A DNA stretch of 64,000 bases from Pyrenochaeta sp. MPI-SDFR-AT-0127 (taxonomy: Eukaryota; Ascomycota; Dothideomycetes; Pleosporales; Cucurbitariaceae), in contig JAGTJM010000005.1 of the NCBI GenBank assembly GCA_020747015.1, forward strand, positions 434,001 through 498,000. The letters are read 5' to 3'. The notes beneath the pieces are model-generated. The model was not told where the DNA came from, did no database searches, and saw only the letters and a list, made by a program, of their open reading frames with translations. Below, piece after piece: positions 23,467 through 34,025 of this stretch (within the stretch, counting starts at the first letter, position 1; each line of letters begins with the position of its first letter). A program made the position numbers and the translations under genes.

Positions 23467-25147
23467 CTATAATGTGGTGAAGGAAATGAAGGAGAAGGAA
23501 AGGCGCTGCGGGATATATGGGCTGCGGTATCTGCCTTGAGTTGCCCGTCAATGCAAACGCCCCTTGGGCTGAAATACACATAACTGGCCCAGCCGTGCCC
23601 CTTAGCTCGAACCCGGTCGTGCCGCGTAAATGCGACGAGTGAGAGGCAAACACGCCATAAAGCACAGATCCAAAGCCAATCAAATCATGCGAGGACTCAC
23701 GACCCTGTGATTGGTAGGAGAAAGACGAAATGAAGAAAGCTTGTGCACGATAGATCAAAAGCTGATCGCAAACCTAAGCTAGTCTTAGCTGATACTAGTA
23801 TGCAGAAGTACAACTCACTTGCCCTTGTATCGCCCAATTAGGGAATTAGTACGTTACTGTAAGCGTCTTGCAGCTAGTGGACCACAGCTGTGATTTGACA
23901 ACAGTAGCGCTCTTGGGTCCTGAGTTCTCGATCACGTCATAATTTACACAATGCATCTTTCGGAAATCTTTCTACTACTGGCCCCAAAAAACTACATCTC
24001 GTCTTTTGTTGTAGTCTCAGGTGTGCTTGAGGTCGTATCGTGCTCACTGTGCAGCTCATCGTGCTCCACGAATACTTCGCGCAACATTAAATGGTGACTT
24101 GCATAGATCTCGCTCGTCGATTTCCTACACACCATCACGAGCATTTTGTCTTGTACAAATGGTGGGTATGACTAGCACAAAGTAAAGCATTGATTCCTTG
24201 TAAGCCATATAATGATGCCCTTTGAAATCTTCTTTCATAGCAAGAGTTCCAGGCCTCAATATGTAATGTCATAACCCAAGTCCGTTCCAACGCTTCCTGT
24301 TAGGTACGTCGTGTTGCACTGCATGCTGTTCGCTTAAAGGTCTGTGAACCTGACTACTTGTTGAGAAACTGCACGCCACAGAAATCCAGCAACGGACTAA
24401 CGAACCTTCGCGCCACATTTCTAAACACTCTTACCCTCCAGATTCCATCCCTACCTCGGCCTCGTACATTTACCTGCAAGCCTCTGGACATGTGACAGCT
24501 TTGATGGTGCATATATTACCGTCAGCCTTCCACGTGGTGTGAGGCCCCCAACGCCCCGCAGTTGGGTCCTGCAGTCGGACAACCTTTACAAACGCCTCCA
24601 ACATGCCATAGGTTCGCAGCCTGCATGTTCCGCCCGAAATCCTGGATGGACCCTTCCGGCCCCGCCGTTCCGTAAACGCAAGAATCGAGACAGCGTCGTA
24701 CAAGAATTCTAGTAAGAAGCACTCATTCGCTCTGGATTCCGTGCTGCGATGTCAAACCACAACCAAAGTATGGTGAAACCTTGAATAACGTGAGACAAGC
24801 CGTCACATCTTCGCAAGAATCCACGGTTCTCTTAAATGCGCTCACATCTAGCCTTATGCATCTGTGGGGAAACAGATACGCCACAAATTCCTGATACGAT
24901 GAATAACGGCATGGCCCTTGATCCAGAAGCCTCGCCAGCTTTTGCTATTCGTTCTGCAGCTCCGTAGATGCGTCTTTCACTCAATTTTGTGTAACGATGG
25001 CGGTAGTGAAAGCGCGCGTGCTTTCAGCTTCACCGGACTTGTTGAGCCGCATGCTGGGATGTGATTAATGAGTAGCACCTGCCGTGAAGCGACCTGGTCT
25101 TGTTTACTGCCTCAACTAATCTGCGTGGTTCCTGTGTTCATATCGCG
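23467..25147. other. Gene-poor stretch, no supported gene
   Basis: About 1.7 kb. The minus-strand frames at 24703-24470 and 24722-24522 overlap in different phases and might be a degraded coding fragment, but nothing is recognisable. The last few hundred bases should contain the promoter of the FAD oxidase gene. Confidence 0.4.
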
Positions 25148-26718
25148 ATGGCAAGTTCGCTTTTGTGGTTTCTGAGCGTGATCTCATCAAACTTCCTCGG
25201 TGCATTCACTTTAAGTACACAATCGACTCTAGACAAGTTTGTAGCGTCGCTCGACACTGGCGCAGAGGTTTACTTTCCAGGATCGGAAGATTTCTCAAAC
25301 GCTAGTATCAGGTGGAGCGCCGCCCAAGGACCGCATTATGATTTGATTGTAAAGGTCAATTCGGAAGAGGATGTCCAGAAAACGGTCAGATACTCATCCA
25401 GTTTTTAACCAGCGTAAACTAATCACAATACAGATCCTGTACGCTAACGAGCACAAAAAGCCCTTTCTCGCGATCTCAGGAGGCCATGGAACCTCATCCG
25501 TTATTCAGAATGTTAAGAATGGCATAGGAATCCATTTGCAGGGCCTGGGCAACATTACCATCGTGGATAACGGCGAAGCCGCAATACTCCAAGGCGGTGT
25601 CCTCAACGGTGACCTCATACCCTACCTCTGGTCCCGTGGCAAGCAAACTATGAGCACAGGCTGCGACTGTGTAGGATACATCGCACCTATCTTGGGTGGC
25701 GGACATGGCTGGCTTCAAGGCAGATACGGTCTCGCGGCTGACCAGCTCGTCTCCGCTCGCATAGTTCTCGCCAATGGAACAGCTATCACCGTATCTGAGG
25801 AGAATAATTCCCAATTGTTCTGGGCGATTCGTGGTGCAGGACATAATTTCGGCGTGGTGACAGAGGTCAAGATCAAAATCTACGACAGAGAGCCGGAGCA
25901 AGATCAATGGGCTGCGAGTGGATTCGTTTTCACTCACGATAAATTGGAGGACGTGTTTACACTTGCAAACGAGTGGTTGCGCAGCCCCGAGAAGCCGGTG
26001 GAGATGACACACTACGGGCTGATTGCGTTTAACCCCGAGGTCGATACTGTGAATGTAAGTTGCGAATGTAGTACAAATTGCAGGGCTAATCTGACCACAA
26101 CAGCCCATTGTCATAATGTGGATTTATTGGCAGGGCCCCGTCATCCCTACAAAATACACCGACCCCCTCTACGCCCTCTCACCCATAGCTGTTGACGCCA
26201 GTGTGACAGACCTCGCAGGCGTGAACACACATTTGTTGGCGAATCGAGGAGGAGCTACTTGTGCCACCGGCCTGTCCAGGGTATTAATTCCCGTGTCTCT
26301 CGAAAAGTATTCCCTTCCAGCATTACGCAAACTCCATGGTTATTTCGCTACATTTCCACCTGAGTTTCGTACATCCGTTATGATGCTTGAAGGCTTCGCC
26401 ACAAACCGCGTTGAAGAACTCCCAAGCGATAATTCAGCGTTTCCAGACAGGCATGGAAAGCTCTTGATATCGCCTGTATTGACTTATCCGGCGAATGCGA
26501 GCTTGGATGCCACGGCATGGGAGATTGGAACCAAGATACGAAGCACATTACTGGAAGGCGCAGAAGCGAAATTAGAAGCATATGTCAACTACGCAAGAGG
26601 GGATGAAAACGTGGAGGAGATATATGGGTATGAGCCCTGGCGATTGGAGAAGCTGAGAAAACTGAAGAAGGAGTATGATCCTCACGGACGATTCAACTTC
26701 TACGCACCAATTGTATGA
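25148..26718 (+). CDS. Secreted berberine-bridge-type FAD-linked oxidase
   Basis: Exons 25148-25384, 25434-26054 and 26104-26718, with two 49-nt phase-0 introns, give 490 residues. An N-terminal signal peptide is followed by an FAD_binding_4 (PCMH) domain and a BBE C-terminus. ISGGHGTSS carries His97, and TGCDCVG carries Cys156 in the C-x2-VG position, so both covalent FAD attachment residues appear present. PILGGGHGWLQGRYGLAADQL and LFWAIRGAGHNFGVVTEV are typical. The end YDPHGRFNFYAPIV matches the BBE tail. Family members oxidise sugars, alcohols or secondary-metabolite intermediates with O2 and release H2O2. The substrate is unknown, and no biosynthetic core enzyme is adjacent. The ATG at 25148 directly precedes the signal peptide. 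Confidence 0.9.
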
Positions 26719-26913
26719 GAGGGGTAGAGCACGTTATCAGGCTCTGATTGAAAAGTCAGTGCTTGTCATAGCCTATTCTCTAGCCTGAAAGATTATGGAC
26801 GCTTAGTAGAATCCTATGTTACCGGCATTCAGCGCGGCAGGCTGGATTCTGCATGTCCGGTTTGGTACTACCCATTTCGTCCTAGCCCACATATTACCTG
26901 AAGAAAAGGAAGC

Positions 26914-27912
26914 TTAATCCAACCCTCCTTCCAGCGATGCAAGCATGGTTGCGAAATTGTCCTCGAACCTTTCTAGCCACAAGTCGTGCATGAGCTCCTC
27001 GCATTTGACCTCGATTTGGTACTTCAATCCAACTAGCACAAACACCATATGGCCTGCCTTAACAAGTTGATCCAGAATTGGAAATATGTTGCTAATTCCC
27101 CTCGCTAATTTTGGTATTGACTCCTTGGGTAGAGCAAAAAGGCTCAATCGCACCGTCACACTAATCGCTTTCTTGACATGTAGGATAACGGCAAGCTCAC
27201 GTCGTACAAGTTTAGGACGCCTTGTAAGCTCATGTATCGTTGTTTCTAGCTCCACGCTCTTGATGAGGCTGGGAACATCCAAGTTGAGCCCCCATTGATC
27301 CACGAGCTCGTGCTCTTTGCTGGACTTGGGAAGAGGTGAGTATTTATCGTAGTTGTCAAGTATTAGGATTGAGGTACAATAGCATGTCTCAGCGAGCTCT
27401 CGCACAGTCATCATGCCAACATATTTGACGTTGCAAATGTGGAGTATACCAAGTTTCTTAAACTTTGACATCCAATAGAAGTCGGTGTCCGGCCCATCGG
27501 ATGGCTTCCAGATCTTTCTAGTCATTCTCTTGGAATTTCCACTCGCACACATTGTCCGTAGATGATTCCCAAGAATGTACATGTAGATCATGTCTCGTAG
27601 CTCTCGAGGAAGCAGCTGGTGCATTTGCTCGCATAGTTCCAGGCACTGATGTGCAAGAAATGTATCAAGTTGTAGGCGAGCCTCTTTATTGAGTGCGTTT
27701 CTTCTGCGTGATAGATGACGAATCTTGTTCCGGCGAAATTCATGGGCTGGTGGAATCAGCGGGAAGTAGATCTCGATGGCCTCTATACACTGGAGGTCGA
27801 GAGTAGCAATTTCTTCCTTTATCCATCTGACTTTTCTAAGGGTACTGTTATAGAAAGTTAACCTTAGTGTTGTAGCAGTTGTATCTTCAGGTTGTTCTTT
27901 ACAGCTGCACAT
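26914..27912 (-). CDS. F-box-like protein with LPxELRDxIY motif
   Basis: An intronless ATG ORF of 332 residues. The N-terminal ~95 residues are basic and helical. Near residue 100 is LLPRELRDMIYMYIL, the short motif that opens many lineage-specific fungal F-box-like proteins (LPxELRxxIY). The rest is alpha/beta-rich with no named domain (ETTIHELTRRP, LPKESIPKLARGI). Such proteins are numerous in Dothideomycetes and mostly uncharacterised; substrate-receptor function in SCF complexes is only a possibility. A related but frameshifted copy lies at 40.4-41.3 kb and shares the motif and a downstream WGLxxxxPxLxxVxL segment. Confidence 0.6.
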   Translation of the reverse strand: MCSCKEQPEDTTATTLRLTFYNSTLRKVRWIKEEIATLDLQCIEAIEIYFPLIPPAHEFRRNKIRHLSRRRNALNKEARLQLDTFLAHQCLELCEQMHQLLPRELRDMIYMYILGNHLRTMCASGNSKRMTRKIWKPSDGPDTDFYWMSKFKKLGILHICNVKYVGMMTVRELAETCYCTSILILDNYDKYSPLPKSSKEHELVDQWGLNLDVPSLIKSVELETTIHELTRRPKLVRRELAVILHVKKAISVTVRLSLFALPKESIPKLARGISNIFPILDQLVKAGHMVFVLVGLKYQIEVKCEELMHDLWLERFEDNFATMLASLEGGLD

Positions 27913-28700
27913 TTGCCAAACTCATCTTATGGCGAGAGCAAGACCCAAAAGTTTCGGCTACTTGATGCTGAAGAGCAAACAGGGTGTCAGTAACGAGTTT
28001 GAACTTCAGTGCCTGCAAGAAGAGTGTTGTCGGGAGAAGGACTTCTGCGGATGGTGTTGGTGCGAGAAACGTGATTGCAACAAGAGCGCAGCTGCCTCTG
28101 GAACTCAACATAAACAACATTGCCTACTCACGTGAAAGCAAAAACGCTCGCGGTGAAAGTGAGCACCAGAATCACTGATAATCAGGATTATCCACTACAT
28201 CATTACAGATAAAATCCCACATGCAGTCTGTCTTTTTTTAGGCATGATAACTATGAACAGGCATAACTGTATTCTTGTGCCACTATTGCGGCGGATGTTG
28301 GAACCGCTCACCTTCTCACGACCACTTTCGCACTAATGAGTAAAGAGATAGTAGGAAATGTGCTGTAACTCAACAGTGAGAATACAATTTTGAACACTAC
28401 ATCGTCTTTAGATGAATGTGTTGTAGCTCTCAGCGCGAGAAAATCTTCGCTGCTGGGGGGAATAAGCTTCAGCATTGCAACATTATTCAAAGTCGAGGGT
28501 GGCATAGAAAACGAGAGCGCAAGATTGATCAAAATGTCTATATTGCTGTGCGCCCATCGCGCTGCAACTTCCATGTACACAGACGCCTATCACTGATTTC
28601 CCTCGGATGTGTCTGCACCGTGTTTGATGACAAACATGTATTATACATGTACCAGTAAAACAAGAGAATGAAGAAGAGCGCTGAAAGAAAAGCAAAAATC
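27913..28700. other. Intergenic, no supported gene
   Basis: About 0.8 kb containing only short unrecognised ORFs on both strands (for example 28580-28308 minus). It lies upstream of the F-box-like gene and downstream of the multi-pass membrane protein. Confidence 0.4.
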
Positions 28701-29690
28701 TCAAAGAGATAACATAGGCAACCGCTTTGCGATAAACCATGCCCAATAAAGCGGCGCAAAGTCCTGGCTGGGGAGCCCGAAAAGGTTGTTTGCAATGGCT
28801 CCGAGCACCAAGTCACTATATAGCGAAGAAAAGAAACCAAATACCGCAATGAATGCAAGAATAGATCCACCAAGTGCGTGCCAGAAGGCCGACATACAGA
28901 CCCTGTGTCCACCGTTCGGAAGATTGAGATGTTGGGTGTACCAATATATGGCAACCAGAATGGGGATGATCCCCATGGCGGTCCCGAAACCATAGGTAAG
29001 GTTGCGTATCGTTTGGTCCTTGCGGAAGGTAGTGTAGAGGAGGGAGCAAAGGCCGACCATGCCGACGATGGTGCCTGCGAGGTAGAGGATGAGCCACCAA
29101 AGAGGCGTGATATCTTTATGTTGTGGTTGAGCCACAGGCTGGATGAACCAAGAGGGATTCCTGCCTTGGCCATACATCTGCCCATGTTGGGATCGAAGCG
29201 GAACTTGCGCTTCATGGTCATGAGCTTCTTGGGCCTCCCGCCGGGTGATCAAGCAGCGGTGGAGGGTGATACAGGCAAGTGAGACTGAGGTGACGAGCTT
29301 CCAAATACATATCAGTAGGAAGTGCCAGCTGAGACGGCAGCGGTGCATTGTGATGGAGGCAATGGGTATGCATGTGCACAAGGCCAGACATGCGAGAAAA
29401 GCATCGAACTTGTATGTTTTCATGGGATGCCAAGGCCAAAGCGGTATCTTCCCCACGGCCATCCAGGCTATTGTCCAGTAGGTGAGCAGATGTGAGATAA
29501 TGCCGACCGCACCATATGGGAGGGCGTAACACTGGATCTCGCCCACCGCTCCGCCAGTCACGTTGGGTGATGGGTTGAATATGTCAGACAATGAAGGGTT
29601 TGGTGAGGCTGAAGCACTCTTGATGTTGGACGCAAGCACGAGACTTGCGACACTAAGCGTTGGAAGAAAGACCATCTTCGAGGATGCCAT
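28701..29690 (-). CDS. Multi-pass membrane protein of unknown function
   Basis: A single-exon ATG ORF of 329 residues. It begins with a cleavable-looking signal peptide (about 1-28), then a short luminal part with an NPSPNVTGG glycosylation site. About six hydrophobic segments follow (near 60-78, 95-115, 122-143, 198-222, 230-252 and 262-290). A cytosolic-looking loop rich in His, Gln and Arg lies between the third and fourth. I recognise no transporter or receptor signature. It is likely a fungal-specific membrane protein. Codon use and length support a real gene; intron-free structure and lack of a family leave the function open. Confidence 0.6.
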   Translation of the reverse strand: MASSKMVFLPTLSVASLVLASNIKSASASPNPSLSDIFNPSPNVTGGAVGEIQCYALPYGAVGIISHLLTYWTIAWMAVGKIPLWPWHPMKTYKFDAFLACLALCTCIPIASITMHRCRLSWHFLLICIWKLVTSVSLACITLHRCLITRREAQEAHDHEAQVPLRSQHGQMYGQGRNPSWFIQPVAQPQHKDITPLWWLILYLAGTIVGMVGLCSLLYTTFRKDQTIRNLTYGFGTAMGIIPILVAIYWYTQHLNLPNGGHRVCMSAFWHALGGSILAFIAVFGFFSSLYSDLVLGAIANNLFGLPSQDFAPLYWAWFIAKRLPMLSL

Positions 29691-31088
29691 CCTGATAAAG
29701 ATCTAGAGGCGGTAATCTCTATTTGCAGAAGTCAGCATCTGCTTATCAGAACACCTAATTCGAGAAGCGCTCACTTACCGGCAAGATGGATCAATTGCGG
29801 ATGTTGAACTAGGATTGAAATGGGTTCGACAAGGTAATACTAGTAGGGATACAAGGGTCCTAGTGATGCTTGACCACCAATGAAGCAAGATGAAGTCCAG
29901 TAGGTTGTGAGGCGTGATGAAGATCAACCCCATTTTTTGGAAGAAATCAGACTGTCTTTATGCAATCGCAATAAGATCGAGACTACAGGGCTTAGCTAGT
30001 ACCTCCTAAGATACTGAGTCCGTCAAGAACACAAAAAACTCTGAAAGGTTGGCGGCCGGCTGTCTGAAGTGCTGAAGCTGAGTGATATGTGGCTGGTGAT
30101 GTGCTTTCGTCCACTCAGAAGCAGACATGGCTTGATGGCGTGGTTTGCCTACTGCCATGCCTTGTAGCCTGGTGGAGGACTGCATACAGAGTTTTCAGCA
30201 CGAAAGGGGCCAAAAGTTGATCACGTTCACAAAGGACGATGGCATAGAGTCGAGCCAAGCAAAGCAGTGACGCACTTGCCATGTTGCTGCGATGTAGGTT
30301 GTGTGATCCTCTCATTTCCTCGCGCGAACCATCTCGATAGAGTCAAGATTGTTCACACTAGCAGTCAAATGTGAGGTGTTTGAAGCTTACCGTATGTCTA
30401 GCCCCCCAAGGTTCGGTGTGGCAGTGCAGGTCAGGAAACGGAGCGGTGGATCCATCGGCCGAGAACAAGCGCAGCTTTTGGCGCAGTCCGTCAAATTACG
30501 TAGCGATTTGAATTGGAACGACTCAAGAACCTAACGCTGTTTGCTTGCTGTGGCTGTGGGCATGAAGAGTCTTCATTTGTGAGTTTGAACGGTGAGGGGT
30601 TGCGGTGTGGGGGCTAGAGGAATGCCTCAGCCCACCATGGCTTCAGCCACACCAGGCATCGCCCCTAAGAGCAGATGGTGACGCTGGCCAAGATGTTCCG
30701 TCATGGTGTCGTTTGTTTGAGAATTGTTGAGAGTCTTTGGGAGGACAAGGGCCCAGGTTGATTGCGGGAGATCAGCGCTTGTGCCTGTCGTTCCATGCGG
30801 CTGGTTTCTGGCTCGTGCGTCCCTGCCTGGAAGACAAATGGGAATGAACGAAAAATAAGAACACTCATCATGAGGTCCCCCATATTTACCACAGTTTCCA
30901 ATACGATCATCAATCATGGCTGCGAGTGACTGGTAATCCCCAGCAAACTGCCCGAGCCGGCGTCTACGGCGGCGGCCAAAAGAGTCATACCTTAGGGCGT
31001 GGATATTGATCGACAGGCAGTATTTAAGCGCAAAAGAGTCAACCCTACGATCCACAGCAGCAACAATACTCCCAGAAAACCAGCAAAG
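29691..31088. other. Intergenic between divergent genes, no gene seen
   Basis: About 1.4 kb separating the membrane-protein gene (minus) from the GNAT gene (plus). The long minus-strand frame at 31172-30627 overlaps the start of the GNAT gene and looks like a shadow. No RNA gene or repeat was recognised. Confidence 0.45.
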
Positions 31089-31640
31089 ATGGACAAGAAG
31101 GTCTGGCAATGGGAGCGTACAATCAACTCGCAGCATTTTCTTGTCTCGTCGGATCGCGCACTCCTGCCACACTCATTCGTGCAGGAAGCCTTTGCGACGG
31201 AGGCCATGTTCTGGGCAAAGCCCATGTCAGACGAGTCTTTGCGCTCTATGCTGGACAATTCCCTCACACTCGGCATATATTTTCTCTCTGACACCGACAC
31301 GAAGACACCCATAGGCATGGCCCGCCTCATAACCGACTATACGACGCTTGCTTACCTCACGGACGTCTACCTGCAACCTTCGCATCGGGCTTTCGGCCTC
31401 GGCAAATGGATAATTCACTGTTGTCGCGAGATTGCCTTACAAATCCCAGATCTGCGGTTTATGATGCTCCTAACAGGCTCGGAGCAGGCGCAGAAGCTCT
31501 ACAGAAGGGAGCTGGGGATGCATTTAGTGGACGGGCAGGAGGAGCCGCTGGCGTGCATGGGGGTGCGCAAACCCAAACTTGCCGATGTACACGCCGCGTC
31601 CGCTGTTCCTCAGAACGGGCCGAGCGGGTCCGACGCTTAG
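31089..31640 (+). CDS. GNAT-family N-acetyltransferase
   Basis: An intronless 183-residue ORF from the ATG at 31089; the upstream in-frame extension starts only with GTG. The fold signature is the beta4 strand TDVYLQPSHRAFGLGKWII, where HRAFGLG is the acetyl-CoA pyrophosphate-binding loop (Q/R-x2-G-x-G/A type), followed by the helix HCCREIA and FMMLLTGSEQAQKLYRRELGM, the usual late-motif Tyr region. Fungal homologues are small cytosolic acetyltransferases of unknown substrate. There is no targeting signal. The end is a low-complexity tail. Confidence 0.8.
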   Translation: MDKKVWQWERTINSQHFLVSSDRALLPHSFVQEAFATEAMFWAKPMSDESLRSMLDNSLTLGIYFLSDTDTKTPIGMARLITDYTTLAYLTDVYLQPSHRAFGLGKWIIHCCREIALQIPDLRFMMLLTGSEQAQKLYRRELGMHLVDGQEEPLACMGVRKPKLADVHAASAVPQNGPSGSDA

Positions 31641-32174
31641 CTTACTACACATGGACACGGGCACATGGTGGACTCTCTGCTCAGATCTGGGAGATTGGTG
31701 CAGGGCAACGTGGGTTGATGGTTGGGCGCAATGAATGACATCGCGTCTCGCTGTTTCGGGCTTAGCGGGCACTTCACATGTGAGCGATGCATTAGCGTGG
31801 ATCTCGCCATCCTTTATCAATCATCAACCAGGGTCCTTCGCCGCCGGGCAGTTCTACCAACCCGAAGAATAGATCATGGAATCGAACTGGGTTAGCTTTG
31901 ATGGCCTGCCTCACGAAGCCGACGTGTCGAGGTTTATTAATCGCGTCGAATCCTGTTACTCAATGTCATAGCAATTGTCGTTCGCGTTTTCTACGCACTC
32001 GTCCGCGCCAGTGTCCTTGTTCCCCAATGTATTACGCCTACTAAATGAAATTCGCCTCCGACGCTTTCCGATAGCGACTAGAGTTCGGAACTATAGGCCG
32101 TTTGTTTTATATTACGTCGACGCTTTGGACAGTCTCTTTTACTTCTAGATTTCATTTCTAGCTACAGAAACAAC
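31641..32174. other. Intergenic, no gene seen
   Basis: About 0.5 kb between the GNAT stop and the SIS gene start. It is probably a 3' UTR plus a promoter. No motif was recognised. Confidence 0.45.
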
Positions 32175-33053
32175 ATGGCAGCGAACCTCGGAACTGCCCC
32201 TCTTCGCGCACCATTGTCGCCGACTCCCCACAAGCGAAAACGCGTCGATTCCGATTCCCAACCGCTCACTCCTCCCCTCTCTGCTAGCGATCCAGAGGGA
32301 ACTCGCCTGCTTTCACGCGCTGTAAATGTTCTTTCCACTGCCGCCACTGCCCTCTCCCAAGTCACCATATTATATCAGTCCGACCATGTCGCGAGGGATG
32401 GCTTGCTACAGGCAGTTGAGGTCATAGCAAGCGTCAACGATGCTGGAGGCAAGCTCATTGTATGTGGAGTTGGCAAAAGTGGCTTGGTGGGCAGGAAGAT
32501 CGTAGCCACAATGAAGAGTCTGGGCATAGCGAGTTCTTTCATGCACGCTGCGGAAGCGCTGCATGGAGACCTCGGCGATATCAGAAAGGTATAGTAGAAT
32601 CTGTCATAACGCGGATTCTCAAGCAAGCGCTAATGGAAGCAGAACGATGCCCTATTGTTCATATCCTATTCTGGCAAGACAGCAGAACTTATGGCCCTCC
32701 TCGATCACATTCCCTCGCACACGCCTATCCTCGCTATAACGTCGCACAAGAACGCCTCAGCATGCCCACTACTAGACGATCGGCCCAACGCCATACTACT
32801 GCCTGCGCCTATCCACGAACTGGAGGAGACTTCATTCGGGGTTTGTGCGCCGACCACAAGCACAACAGTCACAATTGCAGTGGGAGATATGCTGGCACTC
32901 ACAGTGGCAGAGGCACTGTACGAGGCAGAGACAAAGACCGTGTTCAAGAGAAATCATCCTGGAGGCGCGATTGGCGCCAAATCAAGACGGATAGCTGTTG
33001 AAGAGGTGGCCACTACGAATTGCGGCGGGCTGGTCACGCCTCCGACATTATGA
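32175..33053 (+). CDS. SIS-domain sugar-phosphate isomerase (KpsF/GutQ-like)
   Basis: Exons 32175-32588 and 32643-33053, with a 54-nt phase-0 intron, give 274 residues. After a ~40-residue Pro/Ser-rich N-terminus comes a SIS fold: CGVGKSGLVGRKIVATMKSLG, SFMHAAEALHGDLGDI, ISYSGKTAEL and, near the end, FKRNHPGGAIGA. These match bacterial arabinose-5-phosphate isomerases (KpsF/KdsD/GutQ), which interconvert ribulose-5-P and arabinose-5-P. Bacterial KdsD and GutQ carry two CBS domains after the SIS domain; here only ~25 residues follow, so the CBS part is missing. Fungi do not make KDO lipopolysaccharide, so the substrate is unclear. The ATG context is good (aacATGGCA). Confidence 0.85.
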
Positions 33054-34025
33054 CAGTCGAGGCAGCTGAGATTCGAGGTTCAAAAGCTAATCAGAGACAG
33101 CTCAGAATATGAAAGCTGCAAACTGAGAGCGCTGGAGGTGCGCCTTTTCCTTGAGGGAATCGTTTAATTAGTCAACCCGAACACGGGTTCTGGAGAGTGT
33201 TCGTCACGTATGACCATGGGACACGATGACGGGGCGACCAAAGGTTGTAGATTCTTCATCATCCAGCTAGCGAATGAGCGCCCATCCTTTGCGGAAGACG
33301 AGTTCCTAGTCCAAGAATTAGCACGGCGCAGAGGCCTGCAGGCATTCTTGTACGCTCGTTACGTCGGTGTTACTTGATAGGCTGGCGATCGCTAACGCTC
33401 TTCGTGCGTTGCAGCTAATTAGCTAGCTTTCCCAGAGACGTTCCAGACAGTACATTACTAGATTATACACTTGTGAATGTATGGAATTTCCAGCTTCCAC
33501 GCACACATCATGGCCTAAAGGTTGTGGCGTTGCCGGCTGATCTCACCAACGTAGAACTATCCTTCCAGCAGCTGTGCACTCTGGAATCAAATGTGTGGCT
33601 ATTATCCTATTACGCCTACGAATGGCTGTTCAGCGCATGTCTCCGCTATATTGCTATTTGCATCGGAGACCTGGCGTTCTTCTCATACGAAGTGCTCTCA
33701 AGCAAAGCAGCTTTTCTGTGGCGGTGCATGCAGGCCTTGCTGACAGGTGTGCTGATGTTGCCTTGTTTTCTCGGCTGGGCTTTTGCGACCGCATCCTGCA
33801 TTGCCATCTCTGTGCATCCTCTCTCAACATATTTGTACCCTCGCTCCAAACCTAGCGGCGCACAAGACTTATTCTATCATGTAATACAACGTACACGGGA
33901 ACAAGATAAATAGGATTGGCAAATATAACGAATACTTGCCGCGGAATCTCAGCCTCGTTCTTTTGGTATTTTTGAAGGTTTTCTTTTCTGGCGTGGAAGG
34001 CGCATTGCTCGCATCCGCATAAATC
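33054..34025. other. Intergenic with a hydrophobic open frame lacking an ATG
   Basis: An open frame at 33473-33913 encodes ~146 residues with two or three hydrophobic stretches (around NVWLLSYYAYEWLF and GVLMLPCFLGWAFATASCIA). It begins with GTG, and no in-frame ATG occurs before the second half. It may be the 3' exon of a small membrane protein or a relic. Its end is 112 nt from the STAND gene ATG. The region before it has no signal. Confidence 0.35.

Noticed and set aside
30627..31172. 181-codon minus-strand ORF
   Set aside because: Overlaps the GNAT gene start and has no family features; judged a chance ORF.
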